Assembly (NCBI RefSeq): GCF_001705435.1
Contig: NZ_MDEN01000064.1
Coordinates: forward strand, 248,001-312,000
Reading direction: 5' to 3'
Length of the DNA: 64,000 nucleotides
DNA from: Pseudomonas graminis
GTDB lineage: Bacteria > Pseudomonadota > Gammaproteobacteria > Pseudomonadales > Pseudomonadaceae
Below the pieces are notes generated by a model. The model saw nothing but the letters and a program-made list of their open reading frames with translations, searched no databases and was not told where the DNA came from. A program made the translations under genes and the position numbers. Positions 17,543 through 26,009 of this stretch are shown one piece after another (the stretch's first letter is position 1; each line of letters begins with the position of its first letter).

Positions 17543-18714
17543 TATTCTTCCCTCTCGCGTGGAGCGGCCGGGGTCGCAGCAGGCGTCGCCGGTCGGGTGG
17601 CGGCAGGTTTCGCCGCAGGTTTGGCGGGCGGCTTGCTGGTCGCGGGCTTGGCAGGCGTGGTCGCCGCCGGTTCAGTGGTCGCCGGAGCAGACGCGCTGTT
17701 GGCGTTGGCCGGCGTCGACGAAGCACTGTGTCCGGCAGGCTTGGGCACGGTGGCCGGAACGACCGCCTTGTTCGGCGTGGCAGCAGGGGCGGCACCCGGC
17801 ACAGTGGCCGAGGGCACCGCCGCCGGGTCGGCCGTCTGACGATCAAGGGATTCCTGCTGCTGCGCGGCGTCGGCAGCGCGCTCTTCAGGGGAACGGCCGT
17901 CCGAGAACACCAGCAACAGATAACGGCTGCGATTCAGTGCGGCGGTGGGCACCGCCCGGACGATGGCGAAAGGCTGGCCGGAGTCGTGGATCACCTCTTT
18001 GACCGTCGCCACCGGATAACCCGCCGGGAAGCGCTGACCCAGGCCGGAACTCACCAGCAGGTCGCCTTCCTTGATGTCGGCGGTGTCCGCCACATGGCGC
18101 AGCTCAAGACGTTCAGGATTGCCGGTGCCGCTGGCAATCGCGCGCAGGCCGTTACGGTTCACCTGCACCGGGATGCTGTGAGTGGTGTCGGTCAGCAGCA
18201 GTACACGGGACGTGTAGGGCATCAACTCGACCACCTGCCCCATCAGGCCGCGCGCATCGAGCACTGGCTGGCCGAGGACTACGCCGTCGCGCTCACCCTT
18301 GTTGATGATGATCCGGTGGGTGAACGGGTTGGGGTCCATGCCGATCAGCTCAGCGACTTCGACTTTCTCGTTGACCAGCGCCGACGAATTCAGCAGCTCG
18401 CGCAAGCGCACGTTCTGCTCGGTCAGCGCCGCCAGCTTTTGCAGGCGGCCCTGCAGCAGCAGGTTCTCGGTCTTGAGTTTTTCGTTTTCGGCGGCGAGCT
18501 CGGTGCGGCTGCCAAACTGGCTGGCAACGCCCTGGTACAGACGCTCGGGCAGATCGGCAATCCAGTAAGACTGCATCAGCACCAGTGACATCTGACTGCG
18601 GACAGGTTTGAGCAGGGTGAAACGCGCGTCCACGACCATAATGGCCACAGACAGCACGACCAGCACCAGTAGACGGACGCCCAGAGACGGACCCTTGGAA
18701 AAAAGCGGTTTAAT
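17542..18714 (-). CDS. mreC: Rod shape-determining protein MreC, apparent ATT start
   Basis: The product is 390 residues if read from ATT at 18714-18712. That codon sits six bases after GGAAGGAG and is followed by KPLFSKGPSLGVRLL, which aligns with the E. coli start MKPIFSRGPSL. The first ordinary start (GTG at 18666) would remove this conserved segment and has no ribosome site. One membrane helix is followed by a coiled coil (about 80-125, ELAAENEKLKTENLLLQGRLQKL in part) and the periplasmic beta-barrel domains. The last 95 or so residues are a Pro/Ala/Thr-rich tail. It links cytoplasmic MreB to periplasmic wall enzymes. Confidence 0.9.
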   Translation of the reverse strand: MKPLFSKGPSLGVRLLVLVVLSVAIMVVDARFTLLKPVRSQMSLVLMQSYWIADLPERLYQGVASQFGSRTELAAENEKLKTENLLLQGRLQKLAALTEQNVRLRELLNSSALVNEKVEVAELIGMDPNPFTHRIIINKGERDGVVLGQPVLDARGLMGQVVELMPYTSRVLLLTDTTHSIPVQVNRNGLRAIASGTGNPERLELRHVADTADIKEGDLLVSSGLGQRFPAGYPVATVKEVIHDSGQPFAIVRAVPTAALNRSRYLLLVFSDGRSPEERAADAAQQQESLDRQTADPAAVPSATVPGAAPAATPNKAVVPATVPKPAGHSASSTPANANSASAPATTEPAATTPAKPATSKPPAKPAAKPAATRPATPAATPAAPREREE

Positions 18715-18865
18715 GGGCCGCTCCTTCCAGAGATGCGCGCAGAGGTGCGTGAGTTTTGCTGTGCTTATTCATGCGACATGAAACCGGCCTGATGCGGGTT
18801 GGTGGAAATGCAGGGCGTCAGACTTGCAACATCGCTGCGCGACGTCAACAGGTCGGACACGAACA

Positions 18866-18887
18866 GGCAGCACGGTGAGGTGCTGCC
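18866..18887. other. mreB-mreC intercistronic hairpin
   Basis: GGCAGCAC and GTGCTGCC form an 8-bp stem with a 6-base loop, 30 bases after the mreB stop. There is no T-run, so it is more likely an mRNA-stability or processing hairpin than a full terminator. The 204-bp gap holds no gene. Confidence 0.5.
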
Positions 18888-18918
18888 CGTTAAGCGCAAC
18901 ATGCTGCGTACCGGCGAC

Positions 18919-19956
18919 TTATTCGCTGGAGAGCAGGTCCATGGTGTGCTTGTCCATCATTTCCAGCGCACGACCACCGCCACGCGCAACGCAGGTCAGC
19001 GGGTCTTCGGCCACGATCACCGGCAGACCGGTTTCCTGGGCCAGCAGCTTGTCGAGGTCACGCAGCAACGCGCCACCACCGGTCAGCACCAGACCGCGCT
19101 CGGCGATGTCCGAAGCGAGCTCTGGCGGAGACTGTTCCAGTGCGCTCTTCACGGCCTGAACGATGGTTGCCAGGGATTCCTGCAACGCTTCCAGCACTTC
19201 GTTGGAATTCAGGGTGAAGGCACGTGGCACGCCTTCAGCCAGGTTGCGACCGCGTACGTCGACTTCACGCACTTCGCCGCCCGGGTAGGCCGTGCCGATT
19301 TCCTGCTTGATGCGCTCGGCGGTGGATTCGCCGATCAGGCTGCCGTAGTTGCGACGCACGTAAGTGATGATCGCTTCGTCGAAACGGTCGCCACCCACAC
19401 GGACGGACTCGGCATACACCACGCCGTTCAGGGAGATCAGCGCGATTTCGGTGGTACCACCACCGATGTCGACAACCATCGAGCCGCGGGCCTCTTCGAC
19501 TGGCAGGCCGGCACCGATGGCCGCCGCCATCGGCTCTTCGATCAGGAATACTTCACGTGCACCGGCGCCCAGAGCGGATTCGCGGATGGCGCGACGCTCG
19601 ACCTGGGTGGATTTGCAAGGAACGCAGATCAGCACACGAGGGCTTGGCTGCAGGAAGCTGTTCTCGTGAACCTTGTTGATGAAGTACTGAAGCATTTTTT
19701 CGCAGACGCTGAAGTCGGCGATGACGCCGTCTTTCATCGGGCGAATGGCGGCAATGTTGCCCGGGGTACGGCCCAGCATCCGCTTGGCTTCCATCCCGAC
19801 AGCAACAACGCTCTTCTGATTTCCGTGGGTCCGAATGGCCACAACTGATGGTTCATTCAGCACAATGCCGCGCTCACGCACGTAAATAAGGGTGTTGGCA
19901 GTGCCCAGGTCGATGGAAAGATCGCTGGAAAACATGCCACGCAGTTTCTTGAACAT
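18919..19956 (-). CDS. mreB: Rod shape-determining actin homolog MreB
   Basis: The product is 345 residues. The actin-type phosphate loops are SIDLGTANTLIYV and VDIGGGTTEIALIS, and the C-terminal loop has VLTGGGALLRDLD. The N-terminal MFKKLRGMFSSD is the amphipathic membrane-binding helix found in gram-negative MreB. It forms membrane filaments that guide wall synthesis. It is the first gene of mreBCD and is divergent from gatCAB across 207 bp that must hold promoters for both. Confidence 0.97.
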   Translation of the reverse strand: MFKKLRGMFSSDLSIDLGTANTLIYVRERGIVLNEPSVVAIRTHGNQKSVVAVGMEAKRMLGRTPGNIAAIRPMKDGVIADFSVCEKMLQYFINKVHENSFLQPSPRVLICVPCKSTQVERRAIRESALGAGAREVFLIEEPMAAAIGAGLPVEEARGSMVVDIGGGTTEIALISLNGVVYAESVRVGGDRFDEAIITYVRRNYGSLIGESTAERIKQEIGTAYPGGEVREVDVRGRNLAEGVPRAFTLNSNEVLEALQESLATIVQAVKSALEQSPPELASDIAERGLVLTGGGALLRDLDKLLAQETGLPVIVAEDPLTCVARGGGRALEMMDKHTMDLLSSE

Positions 19957-20163
19957 GGGGAAAGGACCCTAGGCAACGCGTGGGTAAAAAAGTGCGGCAA
20001 ACTCTAACAACGACAGGGATTTTGGGCAAGGAGCCAATATGTTAAATTGGCTGTTTTTCCGAGCACTACCCTGGAAGATCGCGGCCTTATGACCGTTTAA
20101 AGGGCGTAGTGTTCCGCAATCTGACGTACGGCTCACCCCGTGCGCATTCCACTGGAGAACCCC

Positions 20164-20451
20164 ATGGCGCTTGATCGCTCCGACGTGGAAAAAATCGCTC
20201 ATCTGGCCCGACTTGGCCTCAATGACGCCGATATCCCGCGTACTACTGAAGCACTTAACAGCATTCTCGGGCTGATTGATCAGATGCAGGCGGTCGATAC
20301 CACCGGCATCGAGCCCCTCGCGCACCCCCTTGAAGCCTCGCAACGTCTGCGTGTAGACGCCGTTACCGAGATCAATCATCGCGATACCTATCAAGCCATC
20401 GCACCAGCGGTCCAAGACGGCCTTTATCTGGTTCCGAAAGTCCTCGACTAA
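20164..20451 (+). CDS. gatC: Aspartyl/glutamyl-tRNA amidotransferase subunit C
   Basis: The product is 95 residues from the ATG at 20164 (CTGGAG seven bases upstream); the frame is open to 20140 but the added residues are not family-like. It matches GatC: DVEKIAHLARLGL at the N-terminus and DPLxxxQRLRxD-type middle. GatC wraps around GatA and stabilises the GatCAB complex. It is first in gatCAB. Confidence 0.95.
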   Translation: MALDRSDVEKIAHLARLGLNDADIPRTTEALNSILGLIDQMQAVDTTGIEPLAHPLEASQRLRVDAVTEINHRDTYQAIAPAVQDGLYLVPKVLD

Positions 20452-20466
20452 GGGAATGTGCCTGCA

Positions 20467-21918
20467 ATGCATCAAATGACTCTGGCAGAGATCGCTCGCG
20501 GACTCGCCGATAAAAAGTTTTCTTCCGAAGAATTGACTCGCACTCTGCTGGCGCGCATCGCCCAGCTGGATCCGCAGCTCAATAGCTTCATTACCGTCAC
20601 CGAAGACCTGGCGATCACCCAGGCCCAGGCTGCCGATGCCCGTCGCGCGGCAGGTGAAACCGGCGCGCTGCTGGGGGCTCCCCTGGCGCACAAGGACCTC
20701 TTCTGCACCAAGGGCATTCGCACCAGCTGCGCGTCGAAGATGCTCGACAACTTCAAGGCGCCCTACGACGCCACCGTGGTTGCCAGCCTCGCCGCCGCCG
20801 GCACCGTGACCCTGGGCAAGACCAACATGGACGAATTCGCCATGGGGTCGGCCAACGAATCCAGCCACTACGGCGCGGTGAAAAACCCGTGGAATCTGGA
20901 TCACGTCCCGGGCGGCTCCTCTGGCGGTTCGGCAGCAGCAGTTGCCGCGCGTCTGCTGCCAGGCGCCACCGGCACCGACACCGGCGGCTCCATTCGCCAG
21001 CCTGCTGCACTGACCAACCTGACCGGCCTGAAGCCGACTTACGGTCGCGTGTCGCGCTGGGGCATGATCGCCTACGCTTCCAGTCTCGATCAGGCCGGCC
21101 CGATGGCGCGCACCGCTGAAGACTGCGCGCTGCTGCTGCAAGGCATGGCCGGCTTCGACGTCAACGACTCCACCAGCATCGACGAGCCCGTCCCGGATTA
21201 CAGCGCCGGCCTGAACGCCTCGCTGCAGGGCCTGCGCATTGGCGTGCCGAAGGAATACTTCAGCGCCGGTCTCGACCCGCGCATCGCCGATCTGGTCATG
21301 GCCAGCGTCGAAGCGCTGAAAAAGCTCGGCGCAGTGGTCAAGGAAATCAGCCTGCCGAACCTGCAACACGCGATTCCGGCTTACTACGTAATCGCGCCGG
21401 CCGAGGCCTCTTCCAACCTGTCGCGTTTCGACGGCGTGCGCTTCGGCTATCGCTGCGAAGACCCGAAAGACCTCACCGATCTGTACAAGCGCTCCCGTGG
21501 CGAAGGCTTCGGCCCTGAAGTGCAGCGCCGGATCATGGTCGGCGCCTACGCGCTGTCGGCCGGTTACTACGACGCTTACTATCTGCAGGCGCAGAAGATT
21601 CGCCGCCTGATCAAGAATGACTTCATGAACGCGTTTGCCGAAGTCGACGTGATCCTCGGCCCGACCACGCCGAACCCGGCATGGAAAATCGGCGCCAAGA
21701 ATGCCGACCCGATCGCTGAGTACCTGGAAGACTTCTACACCATCACCGCCAACCTCGCGGGCCTGCCCGGCCTGTCGATGCCTGCCGGTTTCGCCGACGG
21801 CCTGCCGGTGGGCGTGCAATTGCTGGCGCCGTATTTCCAGGAAGGCCGCTTGCTGAACGTTGCCCATCAATATCAGCAAGTAACCGATTGGCACACCCGC
21901 TCGCCGGCTGGCTTCTAA
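20467..21918 (+). CDS. gatA: Glutamyl-tRNA(Gln)/aspartyl-tRNA(Asn) amidotransferase subunit A
   Basis: The product is 483 residues from the ATG at 20467; a GTG three codons earlier is less likely. It is the amidase that frees ammonia from glutamine for GatB. The Ser-cisSer-Lys triad is visible as Lys76 (LAHKDLF), Ser151 (in GGSSGGSAAAVAA) and Ser175 (TDTGGSIRQPA). The gap to gatC is 15 bases. In Pseudomonas the complex mainly makes Asn-tRNA(Asn), since GlnRS is present. Confidence 0.97.
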   Translation: MHQMTLAEIARGLADKKFSSEELTRTLLARIAQLDPQLNSFITVTEDLAITQAQAADARRAAGETGALLGAPLAHKDLFCTKGIRTSCASKMLDNFKAPYDATVVASLAAAGTVTLGKTNMDEFAMGSANESSHYGAVKNPWNLDHVPGGSSGGSAAAVAARLLPGATGTDTGGSIRQPAALTNLTGLKPTYGRVSRWGMIAYASSLDQAGPMARTAEDCALLLQGMAGFDVNDSTSIDEPVPDYSAGLNASLQGLRIGVPKEYFSAGLDPRIADLVMASVEALKKLGAVVKEISLPNLQHAIPAYYVIAPAEASSNLSRFDGVRFGYRCEDPKDLTDLYKRSRGEGFGPEVQRRIMVGAYALSAGYYDAYYLQAQKIRRLIKNDFMNAFAEVDVILGPTTPNPAWKIGAKNADPIAEYLEDFYTITANLAGLPGLSMPAGFADGLPVGVQLLAPYFQEGRLLNVAHQYQQVTDWHTRSPAGF

Positions 21919-21929
21919 GGAGAAAACAC

Positions 21930-23375
21930 ATGCAATGGGAAGTCGTCATCGGGCTGGAGATTCACACCCAGCTCACCACCCAATCGAAGATTTTCTCCGG
22001 TAGCGCCACCACGTTCGGCTCCGAGCCGAACACGCAGGCCAGCCTCGTCGATCTGGGCATGCCCGGCACGTTGCCGGTGCTGAACAAGGAAGCCGTGCAG
22101 ATGGCGGTCAAGTTCGGCCTGGCCATCGACGCCGAGATCGGTCAGCACAACGTGTTCGCCCGCAAGAACTACTTCTACCCGGACCTGCCGAAGGGCTATC
22201 AGATCAGCCAGATGGAATTGCCGATCGTTGGTAAAGGCCATCTGGATATCACCCTGGAAGACGGCACCATCAAGCGCATCGGCGTGACCCGCGCCCACCT
22301 TGAAGAAGATGCGGGCAAGAGCCTGCACGAAGACTACAGCGGCATGACCGGCATCGACCTGAACCGCGCCGGTACGCCGTTGCTGGAGATCGTTTCCGAG
22401 CCGGACATGCGTTCGGCCAAAGAAGCGGTTGCCTACGTCAAGGCGATGCACGCGCTGGTTCGCTACCTTGGCATCTGCGACGGCAACATGGCCGAAGGCT
22501 CGCTACGCTGCGACTGCAACGTGTCGATTCGCCCGAAAGGCCAGGTTGAGTACGGGACGCGCTGCGAGATCAAGAACGTCAACTCGTTCCGCTTCATCGA
22601 GAAGGCGATCAACAGCGAGATCCAGCGCCAGATCGACCTGATCGAAGACGGCGGCAAGGTCATTCAGCAGACCCGCCTGTACGACCCGAACACCAACGAA
22701 ACCCGCGCCATGCGCAGCAAAGAGGAAGCCAACGACTACCGTTACTTCCCCGATCCCGACCTGTTGCCGGTGATCATCGAAGACGCGTTCCTGGAGCAGA
22801 CCCGCGCGACCCTGCCGGAACTGCCGCCGCAGAAACGCGAGCGTTTCCAGTCGCAGTTCGGCTTGTCGCTGTACGACGCCAGCGTGTTGGCTTCGAGCCG
22901 CGAACAGGCAGACTTCTTCGAAAAGGTGGTGAGCATTTCCGGTGACGCGAAGCTTGCGGCCAACTGGGTGATGGTCGAGTTGGGTTCGTTGCTGAACAAG
23001 CAAGGCGTCGAGATCGACGAGTCGCCGGTCAGCGCTGAACAGTTGGGCGGCATGCTGCTGCGCATCAAGGACAACACCATTTCCGGCAAGATCGCCAAAA
23101 TGGTGTTTGAAGGCATGGCTAATGGCGAAGGCAGCGCCGACGAGATCATCGATCAGCGCGGTCTGAAGCAAGTCACCGACAGCGGCGCCATCGAGTCGAT
23201 GCTGGACGACGTCCTGGCTGCCAACGCCGAACAGGTCGAGCAATACCGCGCGGCCGATGAGGCCAAACGCGGCAAGATGTTCGGCTTCTTCGTCGGGCAA
23301 GCGATGAAGGCATCCAAAGGCAAGGCCAACCCGGGCCAGGTCAACGAACTGCTGAAGCGCAAGCTGGAAGGCTGA
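21930..23375 (+). CDS. gatB: Aspartyl/glutamyl-tRNA amidotransferase subunit B
   Basis: The product is 481 residues from the ATG at 21930, with AAGGAG seven bases upstream. It is the kinase subunit that phosphorylates the misacylated tRNA before amide transfer. Family motifs are WEVVIGLEIHTQL at the start, YFYPDLPKGYQISQ, HLEEDAGKSLH and DYRYFPDPDLLPV. The C-terminal YqeY-like tail (GQAMKASKGKANPGQVNELLKRKLE) is complete. It is 11 bases after gatA. Confidence 0.97.
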   Translation: MQWEVVIGLEIHTQLTTQSKIFSGSATTFGSEPNTQASLVDLGMPGTLPVLNKEAVQMAVKFGLAIDAEIGQHNVFARKNYFYPDLPKGYQISQMELPIVGKGHLDITLEDGTIKRIGVTRAHLEEDAGKSLHEDYSGMTGIDLNRAGTPLLEIVSEPDMRSAKEAVAYVKAMHALVRYLGICDGNMAEGSLRCDCNVSIRPKGQVEYGTRCEIKNVNSFRFIEKAINSEIQRQIDLIEDGGKVIQQTRLYDPNTNETRAMRSKEEANDYRYFPDPDLLPVIIEDAFLEQTRATLPELPPQKRERFQSQFGLSLYDASVLASSREQADFFEKVVSISGDAKLAANWVMVELGSLLNKQGVEIDESPVSAEQLGGMLLRIKDNTISGKIAKMVFEGMANGEGSADEIIDQRGLKQVTDSGAIESMLDDVLAANAEQVEQYRAADEAKRGKMFGFFVGQAMKASKGKANPGQVNELLKRKLEG

Positions 23376-23395
23376 GTGCGTTCACGCTAGCGGTT

Positions 23396-23418
23396 GTTCC
23401 CGCGCCTGGCGCGGGAAC
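23396..23418. repeat. Short palindrome after gatB
   Basis: GTTCCCGCGCC and GGCGCGGGAAC form an 11-bp perfect stem around one base, 20 bases after the gatB stop. There is no T-run; it belongs to the dispersed GTTCCC...GGGAAC repeats of Pseudomonas but could also act as an end-of-transcript hairpin. Confidence 0.65.
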
Positions 23419-23448
23419 GATCAACACTTTCTGTAGAGACCCTGCCCC

Positions 23449-23823
23449 ATGCGGCGAATCCTCGGCGCTTGCGCCCTGCTCTCTCTGCTGGCCGGCTGCG
23501 CCAGTGACGGCATCATCGACCCGCACGGCTACAACGCCACCGGCGGCGCCTCGTATTACGGCTCGCAACATCAAGGTCAGCGCACCGCCAGCGGTGAACG
23601 CTTCGACGCCAATTCACTGACCGCCGCGCACCGGCAATTGCCGTTCGGCACGCGCGTGCAAGTCACCAATCTGGACAACGACCGCAGGGTCATCGTCCGC
23701 ATCAACGACCGCGGCCCGCACACCCGGGGGCGGCTGATCGATGTGTCACGTGCAGCCGCCGCGCAATTGGGTATGCTGCGCAGCGGAACCGCCCAAGTGC
23801 GGGTACAAGCCCTCGACGACTGA
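23449..23823 (+). CDS. RlpA-like lipoprotein
   Basis: The product is 124 residues. A lipoprotein signal ends in LLAGC, with Cys17 as the lipidation site. The mature part is a double-psi beta-barrel: GGASYYGSQHQGQRTASGE, the FGTRVQVTNL strand and the VIVRINDRGPHTRGRLIDVSRAAA block with its catalytic-type Asp and the His of GPH. RlpA proteins bind or cleave denuded septal glycan. This is the short form without a SPOR domain, so it is a paralogue and not the main RlpA of P. aeruginosa. Confidence 0.88.
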   Translation: MRRILGACALLSLLAGCASDGIIDPHGYNATGGASYYGSQHQGQRTASGERFDANSLTAAHRQLPFGTRVQVTNLDNDRRVIVRINDRGPHTRGRLIDVSRAAAAQLGMLRSGTAQVRVQALDD

Positions 23824-23895
23824 CTGGTGCCCTGAATTCTTGCCCTAACGAATCTGCCCCTGCCCACGCTGATCGAGCTGGCCTGCGGCCTGCTG

Positions 23896-24921
23896 TTGAT
23901 GATCATCGGCGCACAACTGTCAGTGCGCGCCGCTGTGGCCCTGGCCGCCCTGCTCAAAACCCGCCCGCTGTTCCTCGGCCTGACCGTCGTGGCGCTGGGC
24001 AGCAGTGCCCCGCAACTCGCGGTCGGGCTGCAAGCGGCGTTCACTGACAGCACCGACATTGCGGTCGGCAGCGTCATTGGCAGCAATATTTTCAACGTGC
24101 TGGTCACGCTCGGGCTGTCCGCACTGATCATCCCGCTGCGCGTGGCCCGGCAACTGGTGCGCGTCGATTTGCCATTGATGATTGCGGCCACCGCCCTGGT
24201 CGCAGCGCTGGCGTGGAATGGCGAGCTGAGCGCGCTGGATGGCGTCGTGCTGTTGATGGGCATGGCGGCGTATCTGTTCGTCGTGGTCCGTCAGTTCGCC
24301 CACGGCGCGCGGCATGTGGCGAGAACGGACCTTGAACCGCGCCGACGCATTTGGCCGATGCTGGGCCGGCTGGCGCTGATGGCCTGCGGCCTGGCGCTGC
24401 TGACGTTCGGCAGTCACCTTCTCGTCGGCGCGGCGGTTTCGGTAGCCCTGGACCTGGGCCTGTCGGAACGGGTGATCGGCCTGACCGTGATCGCGGTTGC
24501 GACCTCGCTGCCGGCGTTGATGACCTCGCTGGTCGCGGCATTGCGCGGCGAGCGGGATATCGCGGTGGGCAACATCATCGGCAGCAACCTGTTCAACCTG
24601 CTGGGCGTGCTCGGCATCACGGCGTTGATCTCCACCGGGCCGTTGTCGATCTCGCCCAATGCGCTGGATTTCGATTTGCCGGTGATGCTGGGCGTCGCGG
24701 CGCTGTGCGTCCCGCTGTTCTATTCGGGGTATCGGATCACCCGGCTGGAGGGGCTGTTGTTGCTCGGGCTTTACGCGGTGTACGGGCTGCACATCGTGTC
24801 GTTTACCACGGGCATGCCCCTGGCCGAGCGGCTGGAGCGTTTGATGATTCACTACGCGCTGCCGGTGATTGCGCTGTGTATCGTCGTGGGAACGGTGCGG
24901 GCGTGGCGGCGTCAGCATTGA
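23896..24921 (+). CDS. CaCA-family cation exchanger, atypical (no canonical start, both key Glu missing)
   Basis: About 11 membrane segments with two inverted alpha repeats are visible: LGSSAPQLAV...GSVIGSNIFNVLVTLG and VATSLPALMTS...GNIIGSNLFNLLGVLG. In Na+/Ca2+ exchangers and in E. coli YrbG each repeat has GTSLPE, and the Glu binds the cation; here they are Gln and Ala. The first ordinary start (TTG at 23896, next to ATG 23899) lies inside the first membrane helix. The frame is open back to 23836 and the expected N-terminus (PLPTLIELACG) would need CTG at about 23854 or 23860. It may be a divergent transporter or a decaying gene; the frame is otherwise intact. Confidence 0.75.
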   Translation: MMIIGAQLSVRAAVALAALLKTRPLFLGLTVVALGSSAPQLAVGLQAAFTDSTDIAVGSVIGSNIFNVLVTLGLSALIIPLRVARQLVRVDLPLMIAATALVAALAWNGELSALDGVVLLMGMAAYLFVVVRQFAHGARHVARTDLEPRRRIWPMLGRLALMACGLALLTFGSHLLVGAAVSVALDLGLSERVIGLTVIAVATSLPALMTSLVAALRGERDIAVGNIIGSNLFNLLGVLGITALISTGPLSISPNALDFDLPVMLGVAALCVPLFYSGYRITRLEGLLLLGLYAVYGLHIVSFTTGMPLAERLERLMIHYALPVIALCIVVGTVRAWRRQH

Positions 24922-24942
24922 TGGGCGACAGGCCTACTAAGA

Positions 24943-25884
24943 CTAAATCCACCCGCCCCATTGCAGAATGAATATCCCGACGTTGGTCGTGACCGCTGCT
25001 GCCAGGGTGGTCATGACGATGATCGACGCGGCCAGTTCGTGGTTGCCATTGGCCGCGCGGACCATGACGAAACTGGCCGATGCCGTCGGGGCGCCGAAGT
25101 ACAGAAACAGAATCCCAAGCTCCGCGTCACGGAAACCCAGCAGCCACGCGCCCAGCGTGCAGATCAGCGGCAGCCAGACCATCTTCATCAGGCTCGCGCT
25201 GATCGCCAAGGTGCCGCTCTCTCGCAACGACTTCAATGACAGCGTGCCACCGATGCACATCAGCGCCAGCGGCAGGGTCATCTGCGCCAGGTAGCTGCCG
25301 GAGGTATCGAGCCATTTGGGGAGCGGGATCTGGAAGTAGGCGAACGGCGCCGCGACGACAATGCTGATGATCAGCGGATTGGCCATGACGCTTTTTGTGA
25401 TGCTCCACGGGTCGGACTTGATCACCGGGCTGTAGACCGCCAGCACGACGGTGGACAGGGTGTTGTAGAAAAGAATGACCAGCGCCGCGAGGATCGCACC
25501 GAGGGAAATGCCGTAGTCGCCATACATGCTCGCGGCCAGGGCGAGGCCGATCACGCCGTTGTTGCCGCGAAACGCCCCTTGGGTGTAAGTCCCACGCTCG
25601 GCGAACGGCACGCGGTAAATGGCCCACCCCCACGACAACGCGAAACCCGCCAGCGTGGCGACGATGAAGTAGATCAGCACGCCCGGCTGAAACGCCGCGT
25701 GGAGGTCAGCGTGAATGATCCCCAGAAACAGCAGCGCCGGCATGGTGCAGTTGAACACCAGCGACGATGCGGTGTGGATAAAGCTGTCGTTGATCCAGCC
25801 CACGCGCTTGAGCAACACGCCGAGAAACAGCATCGCGAAGACCGGCGCGGTGATGTTCAGGGTTTCCAGAAAGATTGCCAGCAT
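24943..25884 (-). CDS. AEC (auxin efflux carrier) family transporter
   Basis: The product is 313 residues from the ATG at 25884, with a longer reading to 25893 possible. About ten membrane segments; the family pattern includes PVFAMLFLGVLLKRVGWIN at the N-terminus, FRGNNGVIGLALAASMYGD in the middle and FGAPTASASFVMVRAA near the end. Such carriers export or import organic acids such as malate or malonate; substrate is not evident here. It is convergent with the exchanger gene and lies downstream of phoD on the same strand, without a clear functional link. Confidence 0.88.
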   Translation of the reverse strand: MLAIFLETLNITAPVFAMLFLGVLLKRVGWINDSFIHTASSLVFNCTMPALLFLGIIHADLHAAFQPGVLIYFIVATLAGFALSWGWAIYRVPFAERGTYTQGAFRGNNGVIGLALAASMYGDYGISLGAILAALVILFYNTLSTVVLAVYSPVIKSDPWSITKSVMANPLIISIVVAAPFAYFQIPLPKWLDTSGSYLAQMTLPLALMCIGGTLSLKSLRESGTLAISASLMKMVWLPLICTLGAWLLGFRDAELGILFLYFGAPTASASFVMVRAANGNHELAASIIVMTTLAAAVTTNVGIFILQWGGWI

Positions 25885-26009
25885 GCACGCCAACCCTGAG
25901 CCGTCGTTAGGTGCCTAATGATAGGCCAGCGGCGCGGGAAGTGTTACCGGCAATTACCTGGTTATCGTACGACTGATCAATAAGCCGGACCGCGTTGCCT
26001 GTCGGGGCG

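Noticed and set aside
19969..21894. 641-residue open frame on the minus strand across gatC and gatA
   Set aside because: Antisense shadow of high-GC coding sequence; gatC and gatA are firmly identified on the plus strand and the antisense product has no recognisable domain.
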